From positions 248,001 through 312,000 of the forward strand of contig NZ_JAPAAF010000001.1 of NCBI RefSeq assembly GCF_025907915.1: a DNA stretch of 64,000 bases, written 5' to 3'. This document shows, one piece after another, positions 1 to 7,383 of the stretch; the stretch's first letter is position 1; each line of letters starts with the position of its first letter. Position numbers and translations under genes: made by a program. Origin of the DNA: Gaoshiqia sediminis. GTDB lineage: Bacteria > Bacteroidota > Bacteroidia > Bacteroidales > Prolixibacteraceae. A model generated the notes under the pieces. It worked only from the letters and a program-made list of their open reading frames with translations, searched no databases and had not been told where the DNA came from.

Positions 1-135
1 AATCTGGTCGAGATATTTCACCGAAATTTGTTGTTTTTCGGCAATATCTTTCTGAAATACTCCGCGCTGGCTGATGTCTGATGCAATTTCCAGCATCGCG
101 CGCATGCCATATCTGGTTTTGGTGCTGAACCTCAA
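1..135 (-). CDS. Rrf2-family transcriptional regulator, N-terminal part (runs off the window)
   Basis: Reading the minus strand from a TTG at 135 gives (M)RFSTKTRYGMRAMLEIA followed by a winged-helix start with DIAEKQQISVKYL, the typical opening of Rrf2 regulators (IscR/NsrR/CymR relatives). The family binds DNA as a dimer and often senses redox or Fe-S status through three C-terminal cysteines, which lie outside the window. There is no in-frame ATG upstream before the neighbouring stop codon, so TTG is the likely start. It begins only 8 bases after the stop of the YceI gene upstream, so it is probably the last gene of that operon. Confidence 0.8.
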   Translation of the reverse strand, partial: MRFSTKTRYGMRAMLEIASDISQRGVFQKDIAEKQQISVKYLDQI

Positions 136-143
136 TTTTTGGC

Positions 144-725
144 TTATTTTTTCTCGGTTGAAAATAAGATTTTAAAACTAATAAATACTTCGTCCCGTAC
201 CTTAACGATTCCTAAAAATTTTTTCGGCGGCTCAATTCCAAAATCGGTCAGTAAAACATTCATCTTTCCGTTTAAATACCATTGATCTGCGGCTGTTTTC
301 TCAATTTCGGAAGTGCAGGTGTATGTGTTTGTGATGCCATTCATCGTTACCCGGATGTTGTGTCTCAGGTTTGACCGGTTCAACAATTCGCCGGTGATTT
401 GGTGTGATATGGAGATGTTGATTGTGGGGTAATGACTGGCATTGATCAATTCCAGAAAATCATCCAGCATAACCTTGGACTCGGCTTCGATTTCGTTGGC
501 GGGGATGGAAATTTTCAGGTTCTCGTTCAAAAAACGGTTTGTTTCCGGGAGGGATGTAAAATGGTTTTCGCGATAGGACAGCTGAAACTGGTTTACGTTT
601 GTTGTTCCACGAATAATTACCTGATCGAAAAGATAGCTTCCCGGCCGGAATTCTCCGGTGGGAGTTACACCCTGGACGCCAAACGTTCCAAGTAGCAAAA
701 CGATGATCAGATATTTCAACTTCAT
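144..725 (-). CDS. YceI-family periplasmic lipid-binding protein
   Basis: A 193-residue protein with an N-terminal signal peptide (KLKYLIIVLLLGTFGVQG). The C-terminal block LLTDFGIEPPKKFLGIVKVRDEV is the conserved end of the YceI fold, a lipocalin-like barrel that binds polyisoprenoid or other amphiphilic lipids. ATG at 725 gives MKLKY; an in-frame TTG at 731 would add two residues. It is the third gene of a four-gene minus-strand operon (YceI, beta-barrel, YceI, Rrf2) and is more divergent than the first YceI copy. The bound ligand cannot be told from sequence. Confidence 0.75.
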   Translation of the reverse strand: MKLKYLIIVLLLGTFGVQGVTPTGEFRPGSYLFDQVIIRGTTNVNQFQLSYRENHFTSLPETNRFLNENLKISIPANEIEAESKVMLDDFLELINASHYPTINISISHQITGELLNRSNLRHNIRVTMNGITNTYTCTSEIEKTAADQWYLNGKMNVLLTDFGIEPPKKFLGIVKVRDEVFISFKILFSTEKK

Positions 726-750
726 ATGCAACTATATTTTAACGAATCAA

Positions 751-780
751 AAGGTTACCCGGCATGAACCGGATAACCTT
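751..780 (-). terminator. Intergenic hairpin between the beta-barrel gene and the second YceI gene
   Basis: A 12-bp inverted repeat (AAGGTTACCCGG / CCGGATAACCTT) with a 6-nt loop. Its single imperfect pair is C-A on the plus strand but a G-U wobble on the minus-strand RNA, so the structure is more stable in the operon transcript. Only four U residues follow it, which suggests a partial terminator or a processing/stability hairpin that lowers expression of the downstream YceI and Rrf2 genes. Confidence 0.55.
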
Positions 781-795
781 CTCTCCTCAAATTAC

Positions 796-1968
796 TTAAA
801 ATGAGATAGCTGCTTCCAGAACAAGACCGTTGAATTTTCCTCCGGCAATTGCTCCGTGAGCCGGGCCGTCATATTTTTGGTCCACATAGTCAAGTTTAAT
901 CAATACATTGTCGATCATGTACCAGCCACCGCCAATATTGGTGCGGGTAACTTCAGAACCGTCATTGTTGTCAACTTTGTTCAGCCGTGTTCCGGCATAG
1001 AAACTGCCAAAACGATAGATCGCCTGAAGCGCAGTTTGGGTAAAATGCTGGTCGTTACCACTTCTTACGCCTTTCATGTTCTCGTAAATGCCAAATACTT
1101 CCAGTCCTTTGAATTGGACAAAGAGGTTGGCCATGTAGCTGTTCATCTCTGTTTGGTTGGCGCCCGGGCTCCAGCGTCCCGAACGGAAGTTGTCAGATTC
1201 GGCAGTAGCCAGTTGCATCACATTGTAGTACCGGGCCCCTGAGCGGTCGCCATCCCATAAGGTTGATCCGCTGTGGCCTTCGCCAACATGATAGCCGGAA
1301 ACACTTGCGCGAACCCTCAGATCTTCGTTGATATTCGTGTCATACCCTAATTTCCAGTGGAAAACCAGATCCTCACCAATATCGTTGCCCCTTCCGTAGT
1401 TCATGCGTCCGTTATTGGTCCCAACCAGCGCCAGAATGCCATTGTTCCGGTACATCACTTCGAGTCCCGGGTTGTTTGTGAAAGCATCCATGATCCAGTT
1501 TCCAACAAACGGGTTGCTGAATACGGCGGCATTGTTGCTGCGGAAAAAGTGTGCATCGCCATAGTTCGGCATCATCACCCCGGCTTTGATCGTCAGGTAT
1601 TGCATGATGTTGTCAGCAGCCGGAAGAAAAGGTAATTTGTCGATAGTCAGGTATCCGCCTTCCACCCAGGCTTCGTTGTGGTGACGCGACGACATGTAGT
1701 TGTTCATGTACAATTGGATTCCCGGGGCCAAATCGGCGGTCAGGCTTAAATTGGCAGTGGGTAAATTGAAATTGTGTTTCAGGTCGATTAATTCAGTCGG
1801 TGCTTCATGGTCCAGCATTTGAAGTTGCAGCGCGAAATCGGCCCCAACTTTAACTTTTACGTCCTTAAACTCATCGGCCTTAATCTTGGCAGCCTCAAAT
1901 TGTTGCCCAAAAGATGTTATAGAAAGCAATAGAATTGCCAGAATTGCTGTAATTTTTCTCATTGTCAT
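796..1968 (-). CDS. Predicted outer-membrane beta-barrel (porin-like) protein
   Basis: A 390-residue protein with a signal peptide ending near SFGQQ. The rest is rich in alternating aromatic/polar stretches (IQLYMNNYMSSRHHNEAW, GSFYAGTRLNKVDN) and ends in the aromatic residue of VLEAAISF, typical of an outer-membrane strand. I do not recognise a named family beyond phosphate-selective-porin-like or hypothetical Bacteroidota barrels. It sits 25 bases downstream of one YceI gene and 64 bases upstream of another, so all three are probably co-transcribed. Transport of a small or amphiphilic compound across the outer membrane is an inference. Confidence 0.6.
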   Translation of the reverse strand: MTMRKITAILAILLLSITSFGQQFEAAKIKADEFKDVKVKVGADFALQLQMLDHEAPTELIDLKHNFNLPTANLSLTADLAPGIQLYMNNYMSSRHHNEAWVEGGYLTIDKLPFLPAADNIMQYLTIKAGVMMPNYGDAHFFRSNNAAVFSNPFVGNWIMDAFTNNPGLEVMYRNNGILALVGTNNGRMNYGRGNDIGEDLVFHWKLGYDTNINEDLRVRASVSGYHVGEGHSGSTLWDGDRSGARYYNVMQLATAESDNFRSGRWSPGANQTEMNSYMANLFVQFKGLEVFGIYENMKGVRSGNDQHFTQTALQAIYRFGSFYAGTRLNKVDNNDGSEVTRTNIGGGWYMIDNVLIKLDYVDQKYDGPAHGAIAGGKFNGLVLEAAISF

Positions 1969-1993
1969 TTAAAATTTGGTTAAAACTTCTCTG

Positions 1994-2554
1994 TTATTTA
2001 TGATAGATTAAATCATAGGCGATTTTTACATCATCTCCGGTTTTAATGGTCCCCATCAGCGCCACCGGAGGCTTCACCCCGTAATCAGACATTTTGACGT
2101 CAAGTTCTCCTTTTACCTGTATGGTACCGTTTGACTGGTTTGCCAACTGAAAATCTTCATTTACATTACCTGTTTTTCCGGCGATGGTGAGTTCCAGCTG
2201 CACTTTCCCCTGGTCAGGTTCAACCCGGAGTATCTTTACTTTTATCAATGGATGGTCTTTTTCTTTTAAAGCTTCGTAGGCCTTTTTATTCATCAGGTTT
2301 TGGTCGCTTTTAATAGAATTGACATGGATCGACAGGTTTCCCCCGGTGAGCTTGTCCAAATTAAGTTCTTCCCCTAAGGTTATACTTCCGCCGACTTCTT
2401 CCACTTTCATCTCCCAATCGTGGATGGTAGAGGTTCCTTTCACGAGCATGGTGCTACTTTTTGAGTCCAGTTTGTACTGGATTTGTGCCATTGCCGTGTA
2501 GTTGACGACAATAAAAAGTATAGCTAAGGCACTAATTTTGAAGTTTCTAATCAT
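1994..2554 (-). CDS. YceI-family protein (first gene of the operon)
   Basis: A 186-residue protein with a signal peptide (ISALAILFIVVNYTAMAQ) followed by a full YceI domain: YKLDSKSSTMLVKGTSTIHDWEM at the start, a central NEDFQL segment and MSDYGVKPPVALMGTIKTGDDV at the end. YceI proteins are periplasmic lipocalin-fold binders of isoprenoid-type lipids. It is the promoter-proximal gene of the YceI / barrel / YceI / Rrf2 operon. A perfect GTAACA-AA-TGTTAC palindrome lies 72 bases upstream of its ATG, suggesting regulation by a CRP/FNR-type protein. Confidence 0.85.
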   Translation of the reverse strand: MIRNFKISALAILFIVVNYTAMAQIQYKLDSKSSTMLVKGTSTIHDWEMKVEEVGGSITLGEELNLDKLTGGNLSIHVNSIKSDQNLMNKKAYEALKEKDHPLIKVKILRVEPDQGKVQLELTIAGKTGNVNEDFQLANQSNGTIQVKGELDVKMSDYGVKPPVALMGTIKTGDDVKIAYDLIYHK

Positions 2555-2561
2555 GACTCTA

Positions 2562-2569
2562 CAAATATA
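2562..2569 (-). promoter_or_regulatory. Candidate -7 element of the YceI operon
   Basis: The minus strand reads TATATTTG, a match to the Bacteroidota -7 consensus TAnnTTTG. It lies only 7 bases before the ATG, so the transcript would be nearly leaderless. No TTG -33 element stands at the usual distance, which would suit an activator-dependent promoter. Confidence 0.3.
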
Positions 2570-2625
2570 CTATTAATCCTACTTGAATGGTGGGATAAAC
2601 ATAGGACAAAAATTGATTTCTCCAA

Positions 2626-2639
2626 GTAACAAATGTTAC
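2626..2639. promoter_or_regulatory. Perfect palindrome GTAACAAATGTTAC, candidate CRP/FNR-family operator
   Basis: A perfect GTAACA-AA-TGTTAC inverted repeat, readable as two 5-bp half sites separated by 4 bp (GTAAC-N4-GTTAC), the architecture of FNR/DNR boxes. It lies in the 186-bp gap upstream of the YceI-barrel-YceI-Rrf2 operon and behind the pepD stop codon, so the operon is its only obvious target. The identity of the binding protein is inference. Confidence 0.5.
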
Positions 2640-2740
2640 ATGCAGCCTAATTTAAAATCAAACCAGAAACATTAATGCTGTATAAGCGGTAGGATAATAA
2701 GGTGTTGGGAAAAATAAAATGAAATAGTGGTCGATAAAAA

Positions 2741-4195
2741 TCAGCAAATATTTTTTAGTACAGCTGTTAGATGGGACCAGAATTTGGATACGGTTTCAAT
2801 TTCAATGCGTTCGTCAGGCGAATGGGCATTACGGATGGTAGGGCCGAATGAAACCATGTCGAGTTCGGGGTATTTTTCGAGGAAGAGCCCGCATTCGAGC
2901 CCGGCGTGAATTGAACGAACTTTGGGCGATTTGCCAAAGAGTCGTTTGTACGAATCGACCGCGATTTTCAGGATCTGGCTGTTGGGGTTGGGAGTCCAGC
3001 CCGGGTAGCCGTCGGAGTTTTTGACTTCGGCGCCAGCCAGTTCAAAAACCGAGCGGACCATTTCGGAGGCAAAATACTTGCGGCTTTCGATCTCGCTGCG
3101 CTGGCTGGTTGTAACCAGCACCGTATTGTTGTTGATGAATTTTACCGAGGCCATGTTGGTAGACGTTTCCACCATGTCTTTCATGCGGGTGCTCATTTCC
3201 AGCACACCATGCGGACAGGCATACAACATGCTCAGTAATTTCTCCTGGCTGGCTTGGGTGAGCACTTTTTCGGGTAGGATGGTTGAACTGTGATCGACCA
3301 CCAGGTTGGGCTCAGTGCGTTCGTATTCAAATTCTACATCGGCCGAATACATGTTGAGCTCGGCCACCAGTTGTTCTTTCTGCACATGCGGAACGATGAC
3401 CACAGCCGATGCTTCGCGGGCAATGGCGTTGCGCAGGTTGCCCCCGTTAAAGTCGGCCAGCCTGACGCCGAATTTGCGGATGGCGGTCCACAGGAATCGG
3501 GCCAGTATTTTGTTGGCATTTCCGCGGCCTTTGTTGATGTCGTCGCCCGAATGCCCGCCCCACAACCCGCGAACCATAATCTTCAGGGCGAATGAGTTTC
3601 CGGGTGTTTTTTCTTTTTCAACTTCCAACTCGCCCAGGGTATCGATGCCTCCGGCGCAACCGATGAAAAGTTCTCCTTCGTCCTCAGAGTCGAGGTTGAT
3701 CAGTATTTTCCCGGATATAAAGTTGGATTTAAGGGCAAAAGCGCCACTAAGTCCGGTTTCTTCATCTACCGTAAACAAACATTCGATGGGGCCGTGCTCC
3801 AGGTCGGTTGCTACCAGAACGGCCATTTGAGCGGCAATACCGATTCCGTTGTCCGAACCCAGCGTGGTACCATCGGCTTTTACCCAGGCACCGTCTATGA
3901 TGGGAACAATGGAGTCAGTATCGAAATCGAAGCTCTTGTCGCTGTTTTTTTCGCAAACCATGTCCAGATGCGACTGCAATACAACGGTTGGTGTGTTTTC
4001 GCGACCAGGTGTGGCCGGTTTGCAAATTAGAAGGTTCCCCGCTTCGTCGGTTTTGGCTTTCAGATCGTTTTTTGCCGCATAATCGAGCAAAAACTGCCTG
4101 ATTTTGCCTTCCTTTTTTGAGGGGCGCGGCACCTGGCAAATATCTTCAAAAAAATTCCAAATCGGTTGCGGTTGCAGTTTGTCCAGTTTTCTCAT
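2741..4195 (-). CDS. pepD: Aminoacyl-histidine dipeptidase (peptidase D, M20C)
   Basis: A 484-residue cytosolic metallopeptidase that hydrolyses X-His and other dipeptides. It has the M20C layout: QSHLDMV (first metal His and catalytic Asp), GSDNGIG, VDEETGLSG (catalytic Glu pair), DSEDEGELFIGCAGG, and the C-terminal HAGLECG and NAHSPDERI metal/His motifs, with the lid domain in the middle. No signal peptide is present. The start at 4195 (MRKLDKLQPQPIW) aligns with the usual beginning of PepD; an ATG three codons upstream at 4204 is possible. It lies downstream of the lipoprotein gene on the same strand with a 141-bp gap. Confidence 0.92.
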   Translation of the reverse strand: MRKLDKLQPQPIWNFFEDICQVPRPSKKEGKIRQFLLDYAAKNDLKAKTDEAGNLLICKPATPGRENTPTVVLQSHLDMVCEKNSDKSFDFDTDSIVPIIDGAWVKADGTTLGSDNGIGIAAQMAVLVATDLEHGPIECLFTVDEETGLSGAFALKSNFISGKILINLDSEDEGELFIGCAGGIDTLGELEVEKEKTPGNSFALKIMVRGLWGGHSGDDINKGRGNANKILARFLWTAIRKFGVRLADFNGGNLRNAIAREASAVVIVPHVQKEQLVAELNMYSADVEFEYERTEPNLVVDHSSTILPEKVLTQASQEKLLSMLYACPHGVLEMSTRMKDMVETSTNMASVKFINNNTVLVTTSQRSEIESRKYFASEMVRSVFELAGAEVKNSDGYPGWTPNPNSQILKIAVDSYKRLFGKSPKVRSIHAGLECGLFLEKYPELDMVSFGPTIRNAHSPDERIEIETVSKFWSHLTAVLKNIC

Positions 4196-4336
4196 CCGGT
4201 GCATAATTTTTTATGGTTGAAATACAACTCTCCGTTGGTTGTTGCTCAATCTTCAAAGTTAGCTTAAAATTGTCGGGAAACTGCATTTCACGGTCCCTTT
4301 TACTTTTACATTTTGTCTTATACTTTTTACCTTCTT

Positions 4337-5488
4337 CTAATTGTACCGACGGAAGAAATTGGTCATGGTTTCGTTCAGCCTGCTGTAAATGGGGCGGGTA
4401 AATTCCAGGAAGAGGTCCTGAGGCCCCGGTGGCAGAATGGCTTTATTGTTGATGATCTTCCGCTCTTCCGGTGTAAGCACTTCTTCATCGCCCACAAAAA
4501 TGCCATATCGGTTACGCCACATAAATTCACCGGGTATTTTATTGTCGAGCAATAGTTTTCGGGCCTGAAAATCTTCAATTTTCACATCCAGCAAACCTCC
4601 GGAAGCCACTTCGTCGGTGATAATACGGATTTTACCGGTCCGGCGCACTTTCTGGATTTCGTAGCGGGTTGAGTCGCGCGACACTTTCACCGGTACCTTT
4701 TCTTCAATAATACGGTCGAGGGTTTGCGTTTCTTCGTAGTGAGCAGGTTTTCCAACGTAAAAGTCATAAAATGCCAGACGCATCAACATATCGGGGTATT
4801 TTAACCCGGCTTGTTCTGCCTCGTCGGGAGTGTAAAAGTTGACAAAGCTTTCAGCCGGAAAACGGTTGTTCATGGCTTCCATCACCTGGTTGTAAAAGAA
4901 ATCAGCTGTCAGTTCGTAGCTCATTGAAGGGGCGGGAAGCGGCTCAACAATCACTTTTACGGTAGCCAGTTCTTTAGACTCGTTCATTTTTGCCAAAACG
5001 TCCTGGAAATTTGGTACTAAGCGATCGGCCTCCCGGAAGTTCAGGAAAGCTTGTTTGGCATCTTCGCGGTTTTGTCGTTGCAGTAATTGCAGGCCTTCCT
5101 GATAATGTTCATCGGCTGCCTTGTTTTTTACCTCGTTCAGTTCTGATGTATAAACTTTGGGCGACGGTACCAGCCTGCGTGCTGCGGGCACCCGTCTGAC
5201 CTGGTCCGACAATAAATTTACCTGTTCCATTACCCGCAAGGTTTTGCTCCACTTCAAACGTTCGTTTCCGCTCAAAATCTGATCAATTTCTTCCTGATAA
5301 TAGTCGATCGCCATCGGGTAGCCTTCGCGCACCACCTGTTGTGCTTTTCGGTTATCAGGATCGTTGCTTAACCGGCTGACGGCTTTGCCAATGGCTTCGT
5401 GGTAGTTGCCTTTATCCAGCGCATTTTTACCCGACGAGCAGGCGCCGATAAAAATTGTCAAAAAAACAAGGTAGAATAATTTCTTCAT
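4337..5488 (-). CDS. Lipoprotein with helical/TPR-like repeats, function unknown
   Basis: A 383-residue protein with a clear lipobox (FLTIFIGACSSG, Cys at about residue 17). The N-terminal half is helical with TPR-like spacing (ALDKGNYHEAIGKAVSRL and EHYQEGLQLLQRQNREDAKQAFLNF). The C-terminal half is mixed alpha/beta and ends RRYN. Similar uncharacterised lipoproteins are common in Bacteroidota; I know no assigned function. Its start faces the sigma-factor gene of PUL1 across a 108-bp divergent promoter region, so it marks the left edge of the PUL array. Confidence 0.7.
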   Translation of the reverse strand: MKKLFYLVFLTIFIGACSSGKNALDKGNYHEAIGKAVSRLSNDPDNRKAQQVVREGYPMAIDYYQEEIDQILSGNERLKWSKTLRVMEQVNLLSDQVRRVPAARRLVPSPKVYTSELNEVKNKAADEHYQEGLQLLQRQNREDAKQAFLNFREADRLVPNFQDVLAKMNESKELATVKVIVEPLPAPSMSYELTADFFYNQVMEAMNNRFPAESFVNFYTPDEAEQAGLKYPDMLMRLAFYDFYVGKPAHYEETQTLDRIIEEKVPVKVSRDSTRYEIQKVRRTGKIRIITDEVASGGLLDVKIEDFQARKLLLDNKIPGEFMWRNRYGIFVGDEEVLTPEERKIINNKAILPPGPQDLFLEFTRPIYSRLNETMTNFFRRYN

Positions 5489-5513
5489 ATGCAGGTTTTC
5501 AATGATGTGAATG

Positions 5514-5521
5514 CAAATTTA
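5514..5521 (-). promoter_or_regulatory. Candidate -7 element of the lipoprotein gene
   Basis: The minus strand reads TAAATTTG, matching TAnnTTTG, 25 bases upstream of the lipoprotein ATG. No convincing -33 TTG is placed upstream of it, so support is limited to the -7 match and the position. Confidence 0.35.
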
Positions 5522-5545
5522 ATTTCTTAGCCGGATTTTGCCTCA

Positions 5546-5574
5546 TTTGTTGATTTGAAAAAATTTTAACTTTG
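5546..5574 (+). promoter_or_regulatory. Promoter of the PUL1 sigma-factor gene
   Basis: TTTG at 5546-5549 and TAACTTTG at 5567-5574, separated by 17 bases, match the Bacteroidota housekeeping promoter (TTG, 17-23 bp, TAnnTTTG). Transcription would start about 15 bases before the TTG start codon at 5597. Confidence 0.6.
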
Positions 5575-5596
5575 GCGAAACCTAAAACTGACTAGT

Positions 5597-6181
5597 TTGA
5601 AAAAAGCCTCTGAAATAGACGACCAGGAGCTCGCCAGGTCGGTCCGTTTAGGATCGAAAGAAGGATTTCGTTTGCTTTATGAAAAATACGGAGTGAAGAT
5701 TCATGCTTTTTCGTATAGCTATTTGAAATCGGAACACGATGCCGAAGAGCTAGTACAAGATGTATTTTTGAAGATATGGGACAAACGGGAAACCCTGGAC
5801 GAAACAGCAAATATCCGCTCATTCATTTACAAAATAGCTGTCAATTCAATTTACGATTTTATCCGCCGAAAAAATGTAGAGAGGGCTTTCTCTGATTATA
5901 GCGCCAGCACAAAATCATTTTCAGATGAAACCTGGCAGGAGGTGGTTTTCCAGGATATGGTTTCCCAAATTGAAGGGTTGGTGCTGCAAATGCCCGAGCA
6001 ACGAAGACAAATATTTAAGCTGAGTAAGGAGCAAGGTTTATCGAATGACGAAATTGCCGCCAAATTAAGCCTGTCAAAGAGAACCGTAGAAAACCAGCTT
6101 TACCGTGCGACCGCTTTTTTGAAACAAAATCTCGTATTAGATTCCACCTTGGCAACATTGGTTTTCTATCTTTTTTGCTGA
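5597..6181 (+). CDS. ECF RNA polymerase sigma factor of PUL1
   Basis: A 194-residue ECF sigma factor. Region 2 spans about residues 20-90 (YEKYGVKIHAFSY, HDAEELVQDVFLKIWDKRE, IAVNSIYDFIRRK). Region 4 with its helix-turn-helix is at about 130-175 (QGLSNDEIAAKLSLSKRTVENQL). It starts at a TTG; no in-frame ATG lies close upstream. It is followed by a FecR gene and a SusC with an STN domain, the arrangement in which ligand binding at the outer membrane releases the sigma factor from its anti-sigma partner. Its likely targets are fecR and susC of the same PUL. Confidence 0.9.
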   Translation: MKKASEIDDQELARSVRLGSKEGFRLLYEKYGVKIHAFSYSYLKSEHDAEELVQDVFLKIWDKRETLDETANIRSFIYKIAVNSIYDFIRRKNVERAFSDYSASTKSFSDETWQEVVFQDMVSQIEGLVLQMPEQRRQIFKLSKEQGLSNDEIAAKLSLSKRTVENQLYRATAFLKQNLVLDSTLATLVFYLFC

Positions 6182-6255
6182 AAACGTAAAATTTTCTCTT
6201 ATCCGTGAGTATTTGAAATGACCAGTTCGTATTAGTCGTAAAAATAATAGCAGGG

Positions 6256-7245
6256 ATGGGCGAAAATATTGAAAATGCTCTCAAGAAATTAGAAAAGGAA
6301 ACGACCTCGGAAAGAGAAAGATTAAGAATTCTTTCCGTCTTTAATGATCCGGACAAGGAATTCATCGTCAAAAAATCGCTTTATGGTAGTCTGAGTGAAT
6401 TTGTTGAAGGTGAGTTGAATGACGGTCGGATGGGAGACTTCAATAAGATTTGGAGGAAGATTGAATTACGCCAGCAAGTAAAATCGGTTGGATTTAAAAA
6501 ACAGTATATCTATTGGGCAGCAGCCATCCTGGTAATTGGCATGCTGCTTGGCAATCTGATTGATATTAAAAACCCCAAAATACAGGATTTAAATTGGTAC
6601 ACAGCGAAAGCACCGAGAGGATCGGTAGCCGAAACGATTTTGCCTGATGGTACTATTATATACCTGAATGCCGGGTCTGAGATAAAATACCCGTCGATTG
6701 GTAATTCTACTATCCGGGAGGTTTATCTGACGGGTGAAGCTTGGTTTGATGTTACGAAATCAACCGACCGACCGTTTATTGTGCATACCGATTTTTATGA
6801 TGTTAAAGTTACCGGAACAGAATTTAATGTCAAGTCTTATCCCGACGATCATGAAATAATCACAACCCTCGAAGAAGGATCGGTACAAATTGAATCGACC
6901 CGGAACTTCAAAATTGAAAAAAGTATAAAGCTGGAACCGGGCGAGCAGCTGGTGTATCATAAGCAAAATAAATCATTACACCTCAACCGGGTAAAACCGG
7001 AGATTTATTCGTCGTGGAAAGACAACAGTCTGATATTTATCAATATGAATTTAGGGGAGCTGATTACCCTGCTGGAGCGCAAATACGGGGTTGACATTGT
7101 GGTTGCTGATGAAAGTATCCTGAATTACCATTACGACGGAACGATTAAGAATGAAACAATCATAGAAGTGTTAACTATTTTACAGAAAACTCTTCCGATC
7201 GATTATGTGATTGAAGATCAGGTAGTGCGTATTCTGAAAAAATAA
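6256..7245 (+). CDS. FecR-family anti-sigma factor of PUL1
   Basis: A 329-residue inner-membrane regulator. The N-terminal ~80 residues are cytoplasmic and should hold the sigma factor. One transmembrane helix follows (YWAAAILVIGMLLGNLI, about 84-102). The periplasmic part has the FecR domain (APRGSVAETILPDGTIIYLNAGS, VYLTGEAWFDVTKS, FIVHTDFYDVKVTGTEFNV) and a C-terminal DUF4974/STN-like domain (MNLGELITLLERKYGVDIVV) expected to contact the SusC STN domain. It pairs with the upstream sigma gene and the downstream SusC. Confidence 0.9.
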   Translation: MGENIENALKKLEKETTSERERLRILSVFNDPDKEFIVKKSLYGSLSEFVEGELNDGRMGDFNKIWRKIELRQQVKSVGFKKQYIYWAAAILVIGMLLGNLIDIKNPKIQDLNWYTAKAPRGSVAETILPDGTIIYLNAGSEIKYPSIGNSTIREVYLTGEAWFDVTKSTDRPFIVHTDFYDVKVTGTEFNVKSYPDDHEIITTLEEGSVQIESTRNFKIEKSIKLEPGEQLVYHKQNKSLHLNRVKPEIYSSWKDNSLIFINMNLGELITLLERKYGVDIVVADESILNYHYDGTIKNETIIEVLTILQKTLPIDYVIEDQVVRILKK

Positions 7246-7292
7246 ACATAAAAAATCGCCTATGTAAAAAAACGAAACAATGGAAACAAAAA

Positions 7293-7352
7293 GCCGGATG
7301 ATGCTGTCACATCTATCCGGCCAGAAGTTAATAACCTGGTGCTGTCACACCA
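7293..7352 (+). promoter_or_regulatory. Twin hairpins with identical CTGTCA loops in the SusC leader of PUL1
   Basis: Hairpin A: lower stem GCCGGAT (7293-7299) with ATCCGGC (7315-7321), one unpaired base at 7314, upper stem GATG/CATC, loop CTGTCA (7304-7309). Hairpin B: stem TGGTG (7337-7341) with CACCA (7348-7352), loop CTGTCA (7342-7347). The two share TGCTGTCACA. B ends 31 bases before the SusC ATG. No U-run follows either, so they are not ordinary terminators. The structures are read directly from sequence; the regulatory role is inferred. Confidence 0.6.
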
Positions 7353-7383
7353 ATTAATTATTAATCAACAACAATCCAAATTT

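Noticed and set aside
7293-7321. Leader hairpin of PUL1 as a Rho-independent terminator of fecR
   Set aside because: No U-run follows and a second hairpin with the same loop comes next, so a leader element is more likely.
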